Source: Archangium sp.
GTDB taxonomy: Bacteria > Myxococcota > Myxococcia > Myxococcales > Myxococcaceae
Assembly (NCBI GenBank): GCA_022843845.1
Contig: JALHMW010000001.1
Location: forward strand, 248,001-312,000
Reading direction: 5' to 3'
Length of the DNA stretch: 64,000 bases
Shown: piece by piece, positions 46,284 through 55,002 of the stretch
Layout: every line of letters starts with the position of its first letter
Numbering within the stretch: the stretch's first letter is position 1
Translations under genes and position numbers: made by a program
Notes under the pieces: generated by a model
Databases searched by the model: none
The model's input: the letters and a program-made list of their open reading frames with translations, nothing else
Told to the model about the DNA's origin: nothing

Positions 46284-47594
46284 CTACGGAGACGAGGCGC
46301 GCGCGGTGTTCTTGCCGGCCGGGGCCGCAGAGCCGTTGAGATAATTGAGCGCCGTCTTCAGCTGGTAATCGGTCACCTTGTCGGTGACGTCCCACGGCTT
46401 GAGGTTGCCCGGCAGCGACGGCTTGAGCGCGGTGACATCGGGCCCTTCGGCCTCTCCGCGGAAGTGCCGCTTGAGATCCTTCTCGCGCAGGGTCTCGGTC
46501 TTCGTCAGCACGCCCTCCGACTCGCCAACGAGGAAGTCGGGCAGAATGCCCCGCTCCTGAATCGAGCGGCCCGACGGCGTGAAGTACCGCGCGATGGTCA
46601 GCTTCAGGCCCGAGCCATCTTCCATCTCGATGACGGTCTGCACGCTGCCCTTGCCGAACGTGGGCACGCCCATCAGCACCGCGCGTTTGTGATCCTGCAG
46701 GGCGCCGGCCACGATCTCGCTCGCCGAGGCCGAGCCCGCGTTCACGAGAATGACGATGGGGTACGGCTTCTCGGTGTCGCGGTCCTTCGCGCGCTCTTCG
46801 GTCGCCTGCGCGCCGTCGCGGCCACGGGTCGAGACGATGGAGAGCCCGCCCGGGAGGAAACGATCGGCGATGGCCACGGCCTGATCGAGCAGCCCACCCG
46901 GGTTGTTGCGAAGATCGATCACCAGCCCGCGCAGCTCCTTGCCGGCGTTCTGCCCACGGAGCTTCTCGAGCTCCTTGAAGAGCGAGGCGTCGGTGCGCTC
47001 CTGGAAGTTCTTCACCTTCACGTACCCGATGCCTCCGTAGAGTGCGCTCTCGACCGAGGCGATGCGAATGTGATCTCGAATGATCGCGAACTCGCGAGGC
47101 GCGGTGAAGCCCTCGCGCATGATCGTCAACATCACCTTCTTGCCTGCGGGCCCGCGCATCTTCTGAATCGCGCGCGCCAGCTCCATCGCCCGCGTCGGCT
47201 CGTCGTCGATCTTCAGCAGCTGATCGCCCGACTTGATGCCCGCGCGTTGGGCCGGCGTGTCGTCGATGGGCGCGACGACGATCATCGCGTCATTTCGACG
47301 GGCGATCTCGATGCCGAGCCCGCCGAACTCGCCCGAGGTGTCGATCTTCATCTCCTTGAAGACGTCGGGCGGCATGTACACGGTGTGCGGGTCGAGCGTC
47401 TCGAGCATGCCCTTGATGGCGCCCTGCATGAGCTGCTGCTCGTCGACGGTCTCGACGTAGTTGTTCTGCACGTACGACAACACGCGCGCGAACAGCTCGA
47501 GCTGGCGGTAGGTGTCCTCCGACTTCGACACCGGAGGCCCTGCGACTGCGGTGAGACCAACACCCAGGCACCACGCCACGACGAGACGACGCAT
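46284..47594 (-). CDS. ctpA: C-terminal processing protease (S41, CtpA/Prc)
   Basis: This 436-residue protein has a signal peptide (MRRLVVAWCLGVGLTAVAG). The S41 layout is complete: an N-terminal helical bundle, a PDZ domain at about 90-180 (GGLGIEIARRND, GDQLLKIDDEPT), the catalytic Ser in NAGSASASEIVAGAL and the catalytic Lys in FGKGSVQT. It cleaves proteins from their C-terminus in the periplasm, often in envelope maintenance. The C-terminal tail (QLKTALNYLNG) is the usual Ctp end. Confidence 0.95.
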   Translation of the reverse strand: MRRLVVAWCLGVGLTAVAGPPVSKSEDTYRQLELFARVLSYVQNNYVETVDEQQLMQGAIKGMLETLDPHTVYMPPDVFKEMKIDTSGEFGGLGIEIARRNDAMIVVAPIDDTPAQRAGIKSGDQLLKIDDEPTRAMELARAIQKMRGPAGKKVMLTIMREGFTAPREFAIIRDHIRIASVESALYGGIGYVKVKNFQERTDASLFKELEKLRGQNAGKELRGLVIDLRNNPGGLLDQAVAIADRFLPGGLSIVSTRGRDGAQATEERAKDRDTEKPYPIVILVNAGSASASEIVAGALQDHKRAVLMGVPTFGKGSVQTVIEMEDGSGLKLTIARYFTPSGRSIQERGILPDFLVGESEGVLTKTETLREKDLKRHFRGEAEGPDVTALKPSLPGNLKPWDVTDKVTDYQLKTALNYLNGSAAPAGKNTARASSP

Positions 47595-47644
47595 GCGGCG
47601 AGTGTAATCGGGTTGAGTCGAAGAAGTTCAGCCCACGAGGCGTT

Positions 47645-48508
47645 TCAGCCCGCCAGGCTGCGCGCGCGCGCGAAGTCGATGATGCGCCGCACCAGCGGGC
47701 GCGGGTTCTCCATCTGAGGCATGTGCCCGAAGCCCTCGACTTCGTGGATCTCGGCGTGCTTCGGCAGGTGTGCGCGGAAGTAGGCCAACCCTTCGGGTGG
47801 GAGGAGCTTCTCCTGCGTGCCCCAGATGAGCAGCGTCGGCATCGGCAGGCCCTGGAGCATGGCCTCGGTCACCGCGTCGCCAGGCTGCACCTCACGAATG
47901 AGGCTCTTCACCGTCGGGTTCGCGTAGAGGTTTCGCATCTCACCGGCCAGCAGGAGCAGCGGCAGCGGCGGCCGGGCGAACAACCGTCGCGTCATCGCTC
48001 TGGCCTCGGCGATGGTGTTCACGTCGAAGCTGTTGACGAGCTCACGAAAGCGCTGATCCTCGAGCTTCGCGCCGGCAGGCGAGATCAACCCGAGCGCGCG
48101 CACCGCCGAGGGGGTCTCGTGCGCGAGGTACAGACTCATCGCGCCGCCGAGGGAGTTGCCGATGAGGAAGACGGGCTCGCGGATCACGTCTTCGAGGAAC
48201 GACCGTACGGTGTCGAGCTGCTCCCGCCACGGCAGCGGCCCGCTCGACGGCGTCGGAGAGAAGCCATTGCCCGGCACGTCGAGCGCCCAGATGCGGCGGA
48301 AGTGGAGCGCGAGCGGCTTGAGCGTTCGCCAGTAGGCGTTGGCCGAGCTGCCCAGCCCGTGCACCAGCAACAGCGGCGGGCCCAGCCCCTGCCCTTCGAG
48401 CCGATAGGCGTGCACGTCGTGGCCGCGAACCCGGTGCACTTCGCTGTGCACGCCCTGCGCTTTGAGGATTCTCCGCATCGTGCGGTTGGCCGTCTGGAGC
48501 AGGGTCAT
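47645..48508 (-). CDS. Alpha/beta hydrolase
   Basis: The protein has 287 residues. The oxyanion motif LLVHGLGSS and nucleophile elbow IGNSLGGAMS are clear, and the C-terminal His is in GFGHMPQMENP. The acid position normally reads GxxDxxxP; here it is WGTQEKLLPP, so Glu rather than Asp fills that role. No signal peptide is evident. Substrate class cannot be told. It is separated by a short gap from ctpA. Confidence 0.87.
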   Translation of the reverse strand: MTLLQTANRTMRRILKAQGVHSEVHRVRGHDVHAYRLEGQGLGPPLLLVHGLGSSANAYWRTLKPLALHFRRIWALDVPGNGFSPTPSSGPLPWREQLDTVRSFLEDVIREPVFLIGNSLGGAMSLYLAHETPSAVRALGLISPAGAKLEDQRFRELVNSFDVNTIAEARAMTRRLFARPPLPLLLLAGEMRNLYANPTVKSLIREVQPGDAVTEAMLQGLPMPTLLIWGTQEKLLPPEGLAYFRAHLPKHAEIHEVEGFGHMPQMENPRPLVRRIIDFARARSLAG

Positions 48509-48659
48509 CGTCGGGTCTTCGTAGCATGGCCACCAGCGTCAGGGTTCTGACGCACCAACGCGCCGCAATCGCTGATCGGGCGGGGGCACAGGCCTTGCTC
48601 AACCGCGAAGAGGTGCGTGGCTTCGCGTCAGGAAAGGCGCGCGCGCAGGGGAGCGTCGC

Positions 48660-49529
48660 ATGGCGGTCGTCGCAGAGAAGCTGGGCGAGCAGGTGCAGAC
48701 GATCCTCTCGAAGAAGATCGAAGAGAACTCGCTGGTGCTGCCTGCGCCGCCCACGGTGGTGACGCGAGTGCTCCAGCTCGTCGGCGACGCTTCGTTTTCG
48801 CCGAAAGACGCGACGCCGCTCGTGGAGCGGGACTCGGTGATCGCCGCCCGCGTGCTGCGCGCGGCCAACTCGGTCGATCAGGCAGGCGTCGAGCGGGTTC
48901 GCACCCTGCCCGAGGCGCTGACGCGGCTGGGCGTCGACGCCCTGCGCTCGCTGCTGATCGAGATCTCGGCCCACCGGCTCTTCGAGTCGAAAGACGCGCG
49001 CATCGGCGCCCACACGCGAGGGCTCTGGGAGCACTCCATCGCCGTCGCGGTGCTGGCGCGCGAGCTCGCGGGCTTGAGCGGCGTCGCCGAGACCGAGACG
49101 GCCTACCTCGCAGGGCTCTTGCACGACATCGGCAAGCCGGTCGTCGCGTTCCTGTTGCTCGAGGCCGAGAAGAACGTCGTCTCGGCGCGCAGCTCGTGGA
49201 TCGACTCCGAGGCCTGGGTCGAGGTGCTGCAGAAGGTGCATCGCCCCATCGGCGTCGCGCTCGCCCAGAAGTGGGGGCTGCCCGAGCCGGTCGCGTCGGC
49301 CATTCGCGACTGCACCGAGTACCAGACGAGCGAGCGCGCCTCGGTCGGCAACTGCGTGCGCCTGGCGAACGCGTTGGCGAAGCGCTGCGGCCTCTACGTG
49401 GGCACCATCGACCGCACCGAGGTCGAGAGTCAGATCGCCATCGGCAACACGCTGCTCGGCGTCGACGACGCCGCGGTGAATGGGCTGTGCGAGGGCCTCG
49501 ACACGCGAGTACGCGCCCTCGCGGTGTGA
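48660..49529 (+). CDS. HDOD-domain protein
   Basis: This 289-residue protein has a strong ribosome site (AGGGGAG). The HDOD fold is visible from LPAPPTVVTRVLQLVGD, through VIAARVLRAANS and LPEALTRLGVDALRSLLIE, to HSIAVAVLARELAG and LLHDIGKPVVAFLL. HDOD proteins are non-catalytic relatives of HD domains that act in signal transduction and cell-cycle or motility control. It keeps a His-Asp pair (LLHDIG). It is divergent from the hydrolase and convergent with the MinD-like gene. Confidence 0.92.
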   Translation: MAVVAEKLGEQVQTILSKKIEENSLVLPAPPTVVTRVLQLVGDASFSPKDATPLVERDSVIAARVLRAANSVDQAGVERVRTLPEALTRLGVDALRSLLIEISAHRLFESKDARIGAHTRGLWEHSIAVAVLARELAGLSGVAETETAYLAGLLHDIGKPVVAFLLLEAEKNVVSARSSWIDSEAWVEVLQKVHRPIGVALAQKWGLPEPVASAIRDCTEYQTSERASVGNCVRLANALAKRCGLYVGTIDRTEVESQIAIGNTLLGVDDAAVNGLCEGLDTRVRALAV

Positions 49530-49553
49530 CCAGTTCGCGGTCGAGTTCTTCGT

Positions 49554-50375
49554 TCAGTCAGGCCGGCGCGCGTCGGCTTCGCGCAGCCGTCGCTCAATGC
49601 CGAGCAGACTCCCGCCTGCGTTCTCGAGCGCGCGCTCACCGTCGAGGAGCAGGGCCGCCAGCCGCTCGATGGCGCGCGCGGCGGGGCTGGCGGCGGCGAG
49701 GGTCACCAGCGGCCGCGACAGGGCGGCGGCGCGGCGCACGTTGTGATCGTCAGGGAGCGAGCCCAGGTACGAGAGCTTCGGCGTGGGCGCGACCGACGAG
49801 CACGCCTGCAGCTTGCCGTAGGCGAGCTGGCCCTGGCGCTCCGAGCGGGTGCCGTTGATGACGACGTCGAGCGAACGAATCGCCGTCTGCTGATGGAGCG
49901 CATGCGCGAGCGTGGCCGCGTCGAGCAGGCTGGTGGGCTCCGGCGTCGCGACGAGCACCACGCGCTCCGCCGCGGCGGCCGAGAACAGCGCGTCACGGCT
50001 CAGCCCCGGCGGGCAGTCGATGAGCACCACGTCGAAGCGCTCGGCGAGCTGCTCCCAGACGGCGCGCAGCGCAAACCGCTGGCCCTCTTCGAGGTGGGTG
50101 AGCGAGCGCTCTCCGCTCGCGGCGGGCAACAGCGCGAGGCCCTCAGGGGTGGTCAGCAGCGCCTCGTCGAGGGCCGCGCCGTCGAGGACATCACCGACGT
50201 GCAGGTTCGCCGTCAGCCCGAAGAGCACGTGCACGCTGGCCAGCCCGACATCAGCGTCGATGATGACGGTGCGCAGCCCTCGCTGGACCGCGAGGACTCC
50301 GAGGTTGGCCACGAGGTGCGACTTCCCCACCCCGCCCTTCCCGCCCGTCACACTGATGACCCGAAGCGCCGACAC
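49554..50375 (-). CDS. MinD/FlhG-like ParA-family ATPase
   Basis: The deviant Walker A TGGKGGVGKS, DADVGLASVHVLFGL, and LIDCPPGLSRDA identify a MinD/FlhG-type ATPase. The GTG at 50375 gives 273 residues starting VSALRVISVTGG; an in-frame GTG 60 bases upstream has no ribosome site, so I prefer the shorter form. Such proteins control placement of flagella, pili or other polar structures. No FlhF or flagellar gene is seen in the window, so a motility or polar-complex role other than the flagellum is plausible. It lies next to the HDOD gene, which is transcribed toward it. Confidence 0.9.
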   Translation of the reverse strand: MSALRVISVTGGKGGVGKSHLVANLGVLAVQRGLRTVIIDADVGLASVHVLFGLTANLHVGDVLDGAALDEALLTTPEGLALLPAASGERSLTHLEEGQRFALRAVWEQLAERFDVVLIDCPPGLSRDALFSAAAAERVVLVATPEPTSLLDAATLAHALHQQTAIRSLDVVINGTRSERQGQLAYGKLQACSSVAPTPKLSYLGSLPDDHNVRRAAALSRPLVTLAAASPAARAIERLAALLLDGERALENAGGSLLGIERRLREADARRPD

Positions 50376-50461
50376 GGGCGCTCGCAGTGCAAAGGCAGAT
50401 CCGCGACGCGGCGGACCACGCACACCCCGAGACACCGCTGAGTCAGTGCTGGAGGTTACGG

Positions 50462-50890
50462 CTACGGAATCGAGTTGCCGTTCAGCACGATGCGCGCCGG
50501 CTGGGCGTTCGCGTTCGTCTCGAAGATGAGGTTGCCGGTATGCGCACCTGTGCGCACTGGGGCAAACGTGACGCTGAAGGTGCGGCGGACATCAGGGGCG
50601 ACGGACCCCGTGCCGCCCTGGACGAAGAACGCGCCGGTGTCTTCGGTCTCGACCTTGATCACCCGAATGTCGAGCGCGTCCTCGCCGGTGTTGACGACCT
50701 CGAAGGTCAACCGGGTCTGCTCGCCCTTCTTGACGTCACCGAACGCGTGGGTGGTCTCGAAGGCCGGCTCGCCGGCATCGGGGAGCGACACTTTCAGCTC
50801 GCCGCGGTTGGTGCCCTGGACGTTGGGGCGCTCACACGCGAGCACGAGAGAGAGGACCACGAACAGGGAGATCAGGTGCGTCGTCTTCAT
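50462..50890 (-). CDS. Small lipoprotein with choice-of-anchor/DUF1573-type Ig-like domain
   Basis: MKTTHLISLFVVLSLVLACERP gives a clear lipobox (LVLAC); 142 residues in all. The Ig-like domain (FGDVKKGEQTRLTFEVVNTG, TFSVTFAPVRTGAHTGNLIF) is the ASPM-SPD-2-Hydin/DUF1573 type common in myxobacterial secreted proteins. Its start overlaps the stop of the TPR gene as ATGA, so they are co-translated. Precise function unknown; the domain usually binds other proteins. Confidence 0.85.
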   Translation of the reverse strand: MKTTHLISLFVVLSLVLACERPNVQGTNRGELKVSLPDAGEPAFETTHAFGDVKKGEQTRLTFEVVNTGEDALDIRVIKVETEDTGAFFVQGGTGSVAPDVRRTFSVTFAPVRTGAHTGNLIFETNANAQPARIVLNGNSIP

Positions 50891-52029
50891 CGTTTTCCCT
50901 CCAGCTTGGGAGCGTAACCCGGCACCGTCTCGGCCAGCCGGGACCACAGGGCTTTGGCGCCGTCGCCGTCGCCTTTGGCTTTCAGCCGATCGCCCAGCGC
51001 ATCGAGGGCTTCGGGAGTTCCCGAGGCCACGCGCCAGACGTTCTCGGCCATCGGCTTGCCGAGCTTCACCAGCGTCCACGCCATGCCGGCGCGCAGCCGC
51101 GGGTTGTCGGGCTGATACGGCATGACCTGCTTGAAGCCGTCGAGGGCCTCCTGGTACCGGCCCTTCGCCAGCGACTCCTCGGAGTCTTCGATGAGCTTCG
51201 CGAAGCGCGCGTCACCTTCAGCCGTCTTCGGGGCGTTCTGGAAGGCGGCGATCGTCGCGGGGTCGAGGGCTGGCATCCCCGCGGGAGGCGGTGGTGCGGG
51301 CGCGGGCACCGGCGTCAGCTTCGAGAGGCCACCAGCGCCGATACCAGCCCTGGTGCGATCGAGGAGCGCGCGGGCATTCCGGCCCTGACGCGCGTTGGGC
51401 GCCGCCGCGAGAAAGCCCTCGAAGTCGCGCTTCGCCGACTCGAGCGCCTTCACGTCATCGGGATTCTCGTCGAGGGTGAGCGAGCCGCGGGCATAGAGCG
51501 CCTCGGGCACATCACCGAAGGTGGTCGCGACACGGTCATAGGCCGCGCGGGCTCCGGCGAAATCTCTCGAGAGGAACCGGGCGTTGCCATCCATCAGCAG
51601 CACGTCGGGCACGCCGGTGAGGGCCTTGCGGGCACAGGTGACCGCGGCGGCGGTGCGCTTGCCATCGGCGTGCTTGCGGGCGACGGCGAAGACGTTGGCG
51701 AGCGTGGCCTCCTGGCCCTTCTCGGGGTCGCACTTCGCATCGGCGAGCGCAGCGGGAGGTGTCGCGCCCAGCTTCTTCTTCTGCTCGAGGTAGAACTGCA
51801 GCGCAGGCTCGGCCGCGGCGAGGGCTTCCTGCGCGTAGACCTGCGCGTCCTTCGTGCGGCCCTGGCTGAAGTAGAGGCGCGTCAGCGAGGCGGAGATCTC
51901 GAAGGGCTTGTCCCGGCCCTTGAGGTCCGGCGCGGCGTCGAGCTTCTTGATCAGATCTTCCGGCGTCGGCGCAGGAGCCGGGGCTCCCTGGGCGAGGGTG
52001 AGACTCACGGCGAAAGACCAGAGCAGCAT
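50887..52029 (-). CDS. Secreted TPR-type protein
   Basis: This 380-residue protein has a signal peptide (MLLWSFAVSLTLAQG). It is largely helical with TPR-like segments (ISASLTRLYFSQGRTKDAQVY, LMDGNARFLSRDFAGARAAYD, ESLAKGRYQEALDGFKQVMP), split by a Pro-rich spacer (LTPVPAPAPPPPAG) near residue 240. It is translationally coupled to the small lipoprotein that follows. Likely a periplasmic scaffold; partner unknown. Confidence 0.83.
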   Translation of the reverse strand: MLLWSFAVSLTLAQGAPAPAPTPEDLIKKLDAAPDLKGRDKPFEISASLTRLYFSQGRTKDAQVYAQEALAAAEPALQFYLEQKKKLGATPPAALADAKCDPEKGQEATLANVFAVARKHADGKRTAAAVTCARKALTGVPDVLLMDGNARFLSRDFAGARAAYDRVATTFGDVPEALYARGSLTLDENPDDVKALESAKRDFEGFLAAAPNARQGRNARALLDRTRAGIGAGGLSKLTPVPAPAPPPPAGMPALDPATIAAFQNAPKTAEGDARFAKLIEDSEESLAKGRYQEALDGFKQVMPYQPDNPRLRAGMAWTLVKLGKPMAENVWRVASGTPEALDALGDRLKAKGDGDGAKALWSRLAETVPGYAPKLEGKR

Positions 52030-52062
52030 GCGTCGCTGATATCACCAGAGCCGGGCCGGGCA

Positions 52063-52341
52063 TCAACCCGTTCGCTCAGGGGAGGCGACACAGCCCGCTC
52101 GGCAGACTGGCGCCCGTTCGAGGTCGTCGCAGGGGGAGCGGACGAAGACAGGGCACTGGGGTGGAAAAATCGGGCGCGGGCAGGCGCTCGCAAGCTCGCT
52201 CGCGTCGGTCTCGTACTGCGGCTTCGACAGCCGACTGATCGCGTCGTTGGAGCAACGAGGGTCGCAGGCCCTGCACATCGGCCCGAAGTAGACGGCCACG
52301 CAATCGGCGTCGACCGAGCACGTCGTCGAGTAGTCGGTCAC
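52063..52341 (-). CDS. Cys-rich small protein, paralogue of the next gene; signal peptide appears frameshifted
   Basis: The frame from a GTG (VTDYSTTCSVDADC) gives 92 residues with ten Cys. It aligns with the downstream-numbered neighbour over DYSxTCxVDAxCVAVYxGPxC. Extending the same frame upstream reads IVLALAFASSCALS, a lipoprotein signal peptide, but it is closed by a TGA with no start codon. An ATG with GAGG upstream at 52390 lies one base out of frame, so a single base change would restore a complete signal peptide. The gene may be a natural frameshift or carry a sequence error. Confidence 0.6.
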   Translation of the reverse strand: MTDYSTTCSVDADCVAVYFGPMCRACDPRCSNDAISRLSKPQYETDASELASACPRPIFPPQCPVFVRSPCDDLERAPVCRAGCVASPERTG

Positions 52342-52392
52342 GCTCAGCGCGCAGCTGCTCGCGAACGCGAGCGCCAGGACGATGGCTCATCG

Positions 52393-52707
52393 TCACCTCG
52401 CCTTCGTGGTGCAGCTCCCGGCGGTACAGACCGCGACCGGCTGCTCACACGGGGCGCAGAGGGGCGTGGGGCCGACGCGCGGAGGACACGCGCTCGCGAC
52501 CGCCCTGGCGTCGGCGTCGTACTTCGCTTTCGAGGACACGTTGATGGCGTCGTTCGCACAGCCACCGCACACCTGACACCCGGGGCCGACATAGACAGCC
52601 ACGCACTCGGCATCGACCGCGCAGGTCTTCGAGTAGTCCTTCGCTTCCAGGGTCGTGTCACAGGCCATCACAACCAACGACGCGACAAGCATGAGAGTCG
52701 AGCGCAT
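52393..52707 (-). CDS. Cys-rich small lipoprotein
   Basis: It starts MRSTLMLVASLVVMACDTT, with lipobox VMAC; 104 residues. The mature part has ten Cys in pairs (KTCAVDAEC, GCQVCGGC, LCAPC, VCTAGSC) suggesting disulfides in the envelope. The start was taken at this ATG because the longer frame upstream would overlap the neighbouring gene and lacks a signal. Its stop sits close to the paralogue's start, so they form a tandem duplicate. I do not recognise the family; it is probably a small envelope or surface protein. Confidence 0.8.
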   Translation of the reverse strand: MRSTLMLVASLVVMACDTTLEAKDYSKTCAVDAECVAVYVGPGCQVCGGCANDAINVSSKAKYDADARAVASACPPRVGPTPLCAPCEQPVAVCTAGSCTTKAR

Positions 52708-52805
52708 GCCGAACGCAAAAGCATCGGCCGGGCCAGCCGGGTGCCCTGTCTTTGCGCAGGCTTGCTGAAGGGTGCGCCACAGGAATCTGAGCCGCTCCTC
52801 GAGCA

Positions 52806-54485
52806 TCAGCGCTGAGGCGTCGCGGGTCGACTGGAGACCGCGCCGAGAAGCACCTCGGCGGTGAACGGCTTGGCGATGAACCTGGCGCCCTGTGCGATCA
52901 GCGGCCCCGTCGCAGCGGGATCGGCGGTGAAGCCCGAGACCAGGACGATCCGCATCGACGGCCTGCGCTCGAGGAGCCGCCTGGCCAGCCAGACCCCGTC
53001 AGCGCCCTCGACGCCGAGCTGAAGATCCGTCACCAGCACGTCGGTCGACGCGAGCGCCGGGTCCGCGAGGGCCTCGGCTGCGGTGGCGACCGCGCGCGCC
53101 TGATGGCCGGCGCTCGTCAGCATGCGCACCACCTGCTCGCGCAGCACCGGCTCGTCGTCGACGACGAGGATCGAGAGGGCGCCACTGGTCGAGGCGAGCG
53201 TCGGCCGCGCTGACACCAACGCTGGCGGCTCGGTGAGCGTCATGGTGACGGTGAACGTGGTGCCCTGCCCAGGCGCGCTGTCGGCGCGCACGGCGCCGCC
53301 AAGCCGCGTCACGATGCCGTACACCGTCGAGAGGCCAAGGCCTGTGCCCTGTCCCTTGGTGGTGAAGAACGGCTCGAAGATGCGTGCCTTGACCGCGTCA
53401 GTCAGACCCGGGCCCGAGTCGCGCACGAGCAGGGCACACGTCGTGTCGTCGCGCCGCTGGAGGGTGATGGTGAGGGCCCCGGCGCCGCCCATCGCGTCAC
53501 GGGCGTTGACGACGAGGTTCATCACCACCTGCTCGATCTGCGACGCCGACGCCATGACGTGACAGGGCGCCTCGGGGAGCACCAGCTCGAGCGTGACGCG
53601 GGTTCCCAGCAGCCGACGAAGCAGATCCGAGAGCCTCGCCAGCAGCGCCGCCACGTCGACGGCCTCGGTGGGCACGACGTCGCGGCGGGCGAAGGCGAGG
53701 AGCTGCCGGGTGAGCGAAGCAGCCCGCGTCACGGCGTCGTCGAGGTCGGCGAGATCCTGCTTCGCGGTTCCATCGGAGGCGACCTGTGGCGCGAGCAGCG
53801 ACGAGCAGGACTGCATCACGGTGAGCAGGTTGTTGAAGTCGTGCGCGATGCCCCCCGCGAGCCGCCCGAGGGCTTCCATGCGCTGGCTGTGGTCGAGCTG
53901 GCGCGACAGCTCCTCGGCGCGCTGGGTCGCGACGCGGGCCTCCTCGTCGCGCTTCATGAGATCGTCGACGAGCTGCTTCAACGAGGCGGCCATGGCCACG
54001 GCGATCAGCCCCACGACGGCGTAGAGCAGCGTGCCCTCGGCGTAGACCCCACCCAGCGTCGGCAGTGCTGGCTGCGTCACCGGCGTCAGCAGCACCACGA
54101 CCTCGCCGAAGAGCCCCAGCACGTAGACCACCAACGCGTCACGCGCGGGGAGGATGACGGCCCCGAGCATGACGCCGACGATCATGAAGAAGCTCGCGTA
54201 GCCGGGGTTCCCGCGCGCGATGGGCGCGACCATCACGGCGCCGATGGCGGTGCCTGCGTAGACGAAGCCGGCGAGCCGTGTGTGGCCGGCCCGCGCCGCC
54301 ACCATGACTGCGCCCGTCGCCACGGCGAGCACCGCGAGGACGATGGCCAGCACCCACTCGCCGCGGAGCAGCGACAAGGTGAAGAACGTGAGGTTCGAGG
54401 CGAGGTACACGGCCCCCACCGCCACGGCGGCGCGACGGCGTCGGCGGTCTTCCGCTTCTCGAATCATGGAGGGCCCCGATGGCAT
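52806..54485 (-). CDS. Hybrid sensor histidine kinase with five-to-six TM sensor and receiver
   Basis: This 559-residue protein has an N-terminal membrane region of five or six segments (AVAVGAVYLASNLTFFTLS to ALVVYVLGLFGEVVVLL). HisKA holds the phospho-acceptor in LAGGIAHDFNNLLTVM, HATPase has NARDAMGG, DSGPG and GTGLGLSTVYG, and a C-terminal receiver has LVVDDEP, VLVTDLQLG and AKPFT. ATG at 54485 or at 54467 is possible; a hairpin spans the first. The receiver makes an internal relay likely. No cognate response regulator is adjacent, and the sensed signal is unknown. Confidence 0.94.
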   Translation of the reverse strand: MPSGPSMIREAEDRRRRRAAVAVGAVYLASNLTFFTLSLLRGEWVLAIVLAVLAVATGAVMVAARAGHTRLAGFVYAGTAIGAVMVAPIARGNPGYASFFMIVGVMLGAVILPARDALVVYVLGLFGEVVVLLTPVTQPALPTLGGVYAEGTLLYAVVGLIAVAMAASLKQLVDDLMKRDEEARVATQRAEELSRQLDHSQRMEALGRLAGGIAHDFNNLLTVMQSCSSLLAPQVASDGTAKQDLADLDDAVTRAASLTRQLLAFARRDVVPTEAVDVAALLARLSDLLRRLLGTRVTLELVLPEAPCHVMASASQIEQVVMNLVVNARDAMGGAGALTITLQRRDDTTCALLVRDSGPGLTDAVKARIFEPFFTTKGQGTGLGLSTVYGIVTRLGGAVRADSAPGQGTTFTVTMTLTEPPALVSARPTLASTSGALSILVVDDEPVLREQVVRMLTSAGHQARAVATAAEALADPALASTDVLVTDLQLGVEGADGVWLARRLLERRPSMRIVLVSGFTADPAATGPLIAQGARFIAKPFTAEVLLGAVSSRPATPQR

Positions 54486-54506
54486 GACGGATCCATCGTG
54501 GGGGCC
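54472..54506 (-). promoter_or_regulatory. Hairpin spanning the histidine kinase start codon
   Basis: The arms GGCCCC-GATGG and CCATC-G-TGGGGGCC form about eleven pairs with small bulges, and the first ATG of the kinase lies in the loop. Such a fold could limit translation from that codon and favour the second ATG at 54467. The assignment is inferred from pairing only. Confidence 0.35.
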
Positions 54507-54528
54507 GAATGCGAGTCGATCAACATTG

Positions 54529-54543
54529 GCGACGCCGCGTCGC
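54529..54543 (-). terminator. Small hairpin after the folK operon
   Basis: GCGACG-CCG-CGTCGC gives a six-base stem just past the folK stop on the minus strand, followed by CAATGTTGATC. The T content is low, so it is only a candidate terminator between folK and the kinase gene. Confidence 0.35.
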
Positions 54544-54546
54544 GCC

Positions 54547-55002
54547 TCAGGCGCGGAGGGAGCGCCCGGTCCGCGGGTCGATCGCCTCGGGCCACAGCGC
54601 CAGCAACGGCTCGAGCACGAAGCGGCGCGCGCTCAAGCCCTGGTGCGGCAGCGTCAGCTCCTCGGAGACGAGCAGACGATCGCCGAACAACACGAGATCG
54701 AGATCGATCACCCGCGGCGCCCAGCGCGTCGTCGTCAGCCGGCCCATCGCTCGCTCGATGGCCTTGAGCGCCCGCAGCAGCGGAAGCGGCTCCAGCGTCG
54801 TCCGCAGCTCGGCGACGGTGTTGAGGTAGTCGGGCTGGGGCGTCGAGGCCTCGTGAGGCAGGAGCGCCGTCGTCTCGAGCACGGGCGCGACGGCGAGCAC
54901 CGTGGTGCCCTCGAGCTCGCCGATGCGACGAACGGCCTCGTCGAGCTGGGCGCGGCGATCTCCGAGGTTGGCACCCAACGCCACGAAGACCCGCTCGGTC
55001 AC
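54547..55002 (-). CDS. folK: HPPK (2-amino-4-hydroxy-6-hydroxymethyldihydropteridine pyrophosphokinase)
   Basis: The protein has 151 residues from a GTG that overlaps the upstream FAH stop as GTGA. FolK motifs are VALGANLGDRRAQL, the central PQPDYLNTVAEL, and the catalytic RWAPRVIDLDLVLFGD with LPHQGLSARRFVLEPL. It transfers pyrophosphate from ATP to hydroxymethyl-dihydropterin in folate synthesis. It is the last gene of the lys/dap operon, an unusual partner for folate synthesis but compact operons often mix such genes. Confidence 0.95.
   Translation of the reverse strand: MTERVFVALGANLGDRRAQLDEAVRRIGELEGTTVLAVAPVLETTALLPHEASTPQPDYLNTVAELRTTLEPLPLLRALKAIERAMGRLTTTRWAPRVIDLDLVLFGDRLLVSEELTLPHQGLSARRFVLEPLLALWPEAIDPRTGRSLRA

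Noticed and set aside
44151-47717. Very long plus-strand open frame
   Set aside because: It lies opposite the PEGA, CDF and CtpA genes, whose motifs are clear. The composition (His, Arg, Asp, Gly) is typical of a shadow frame.
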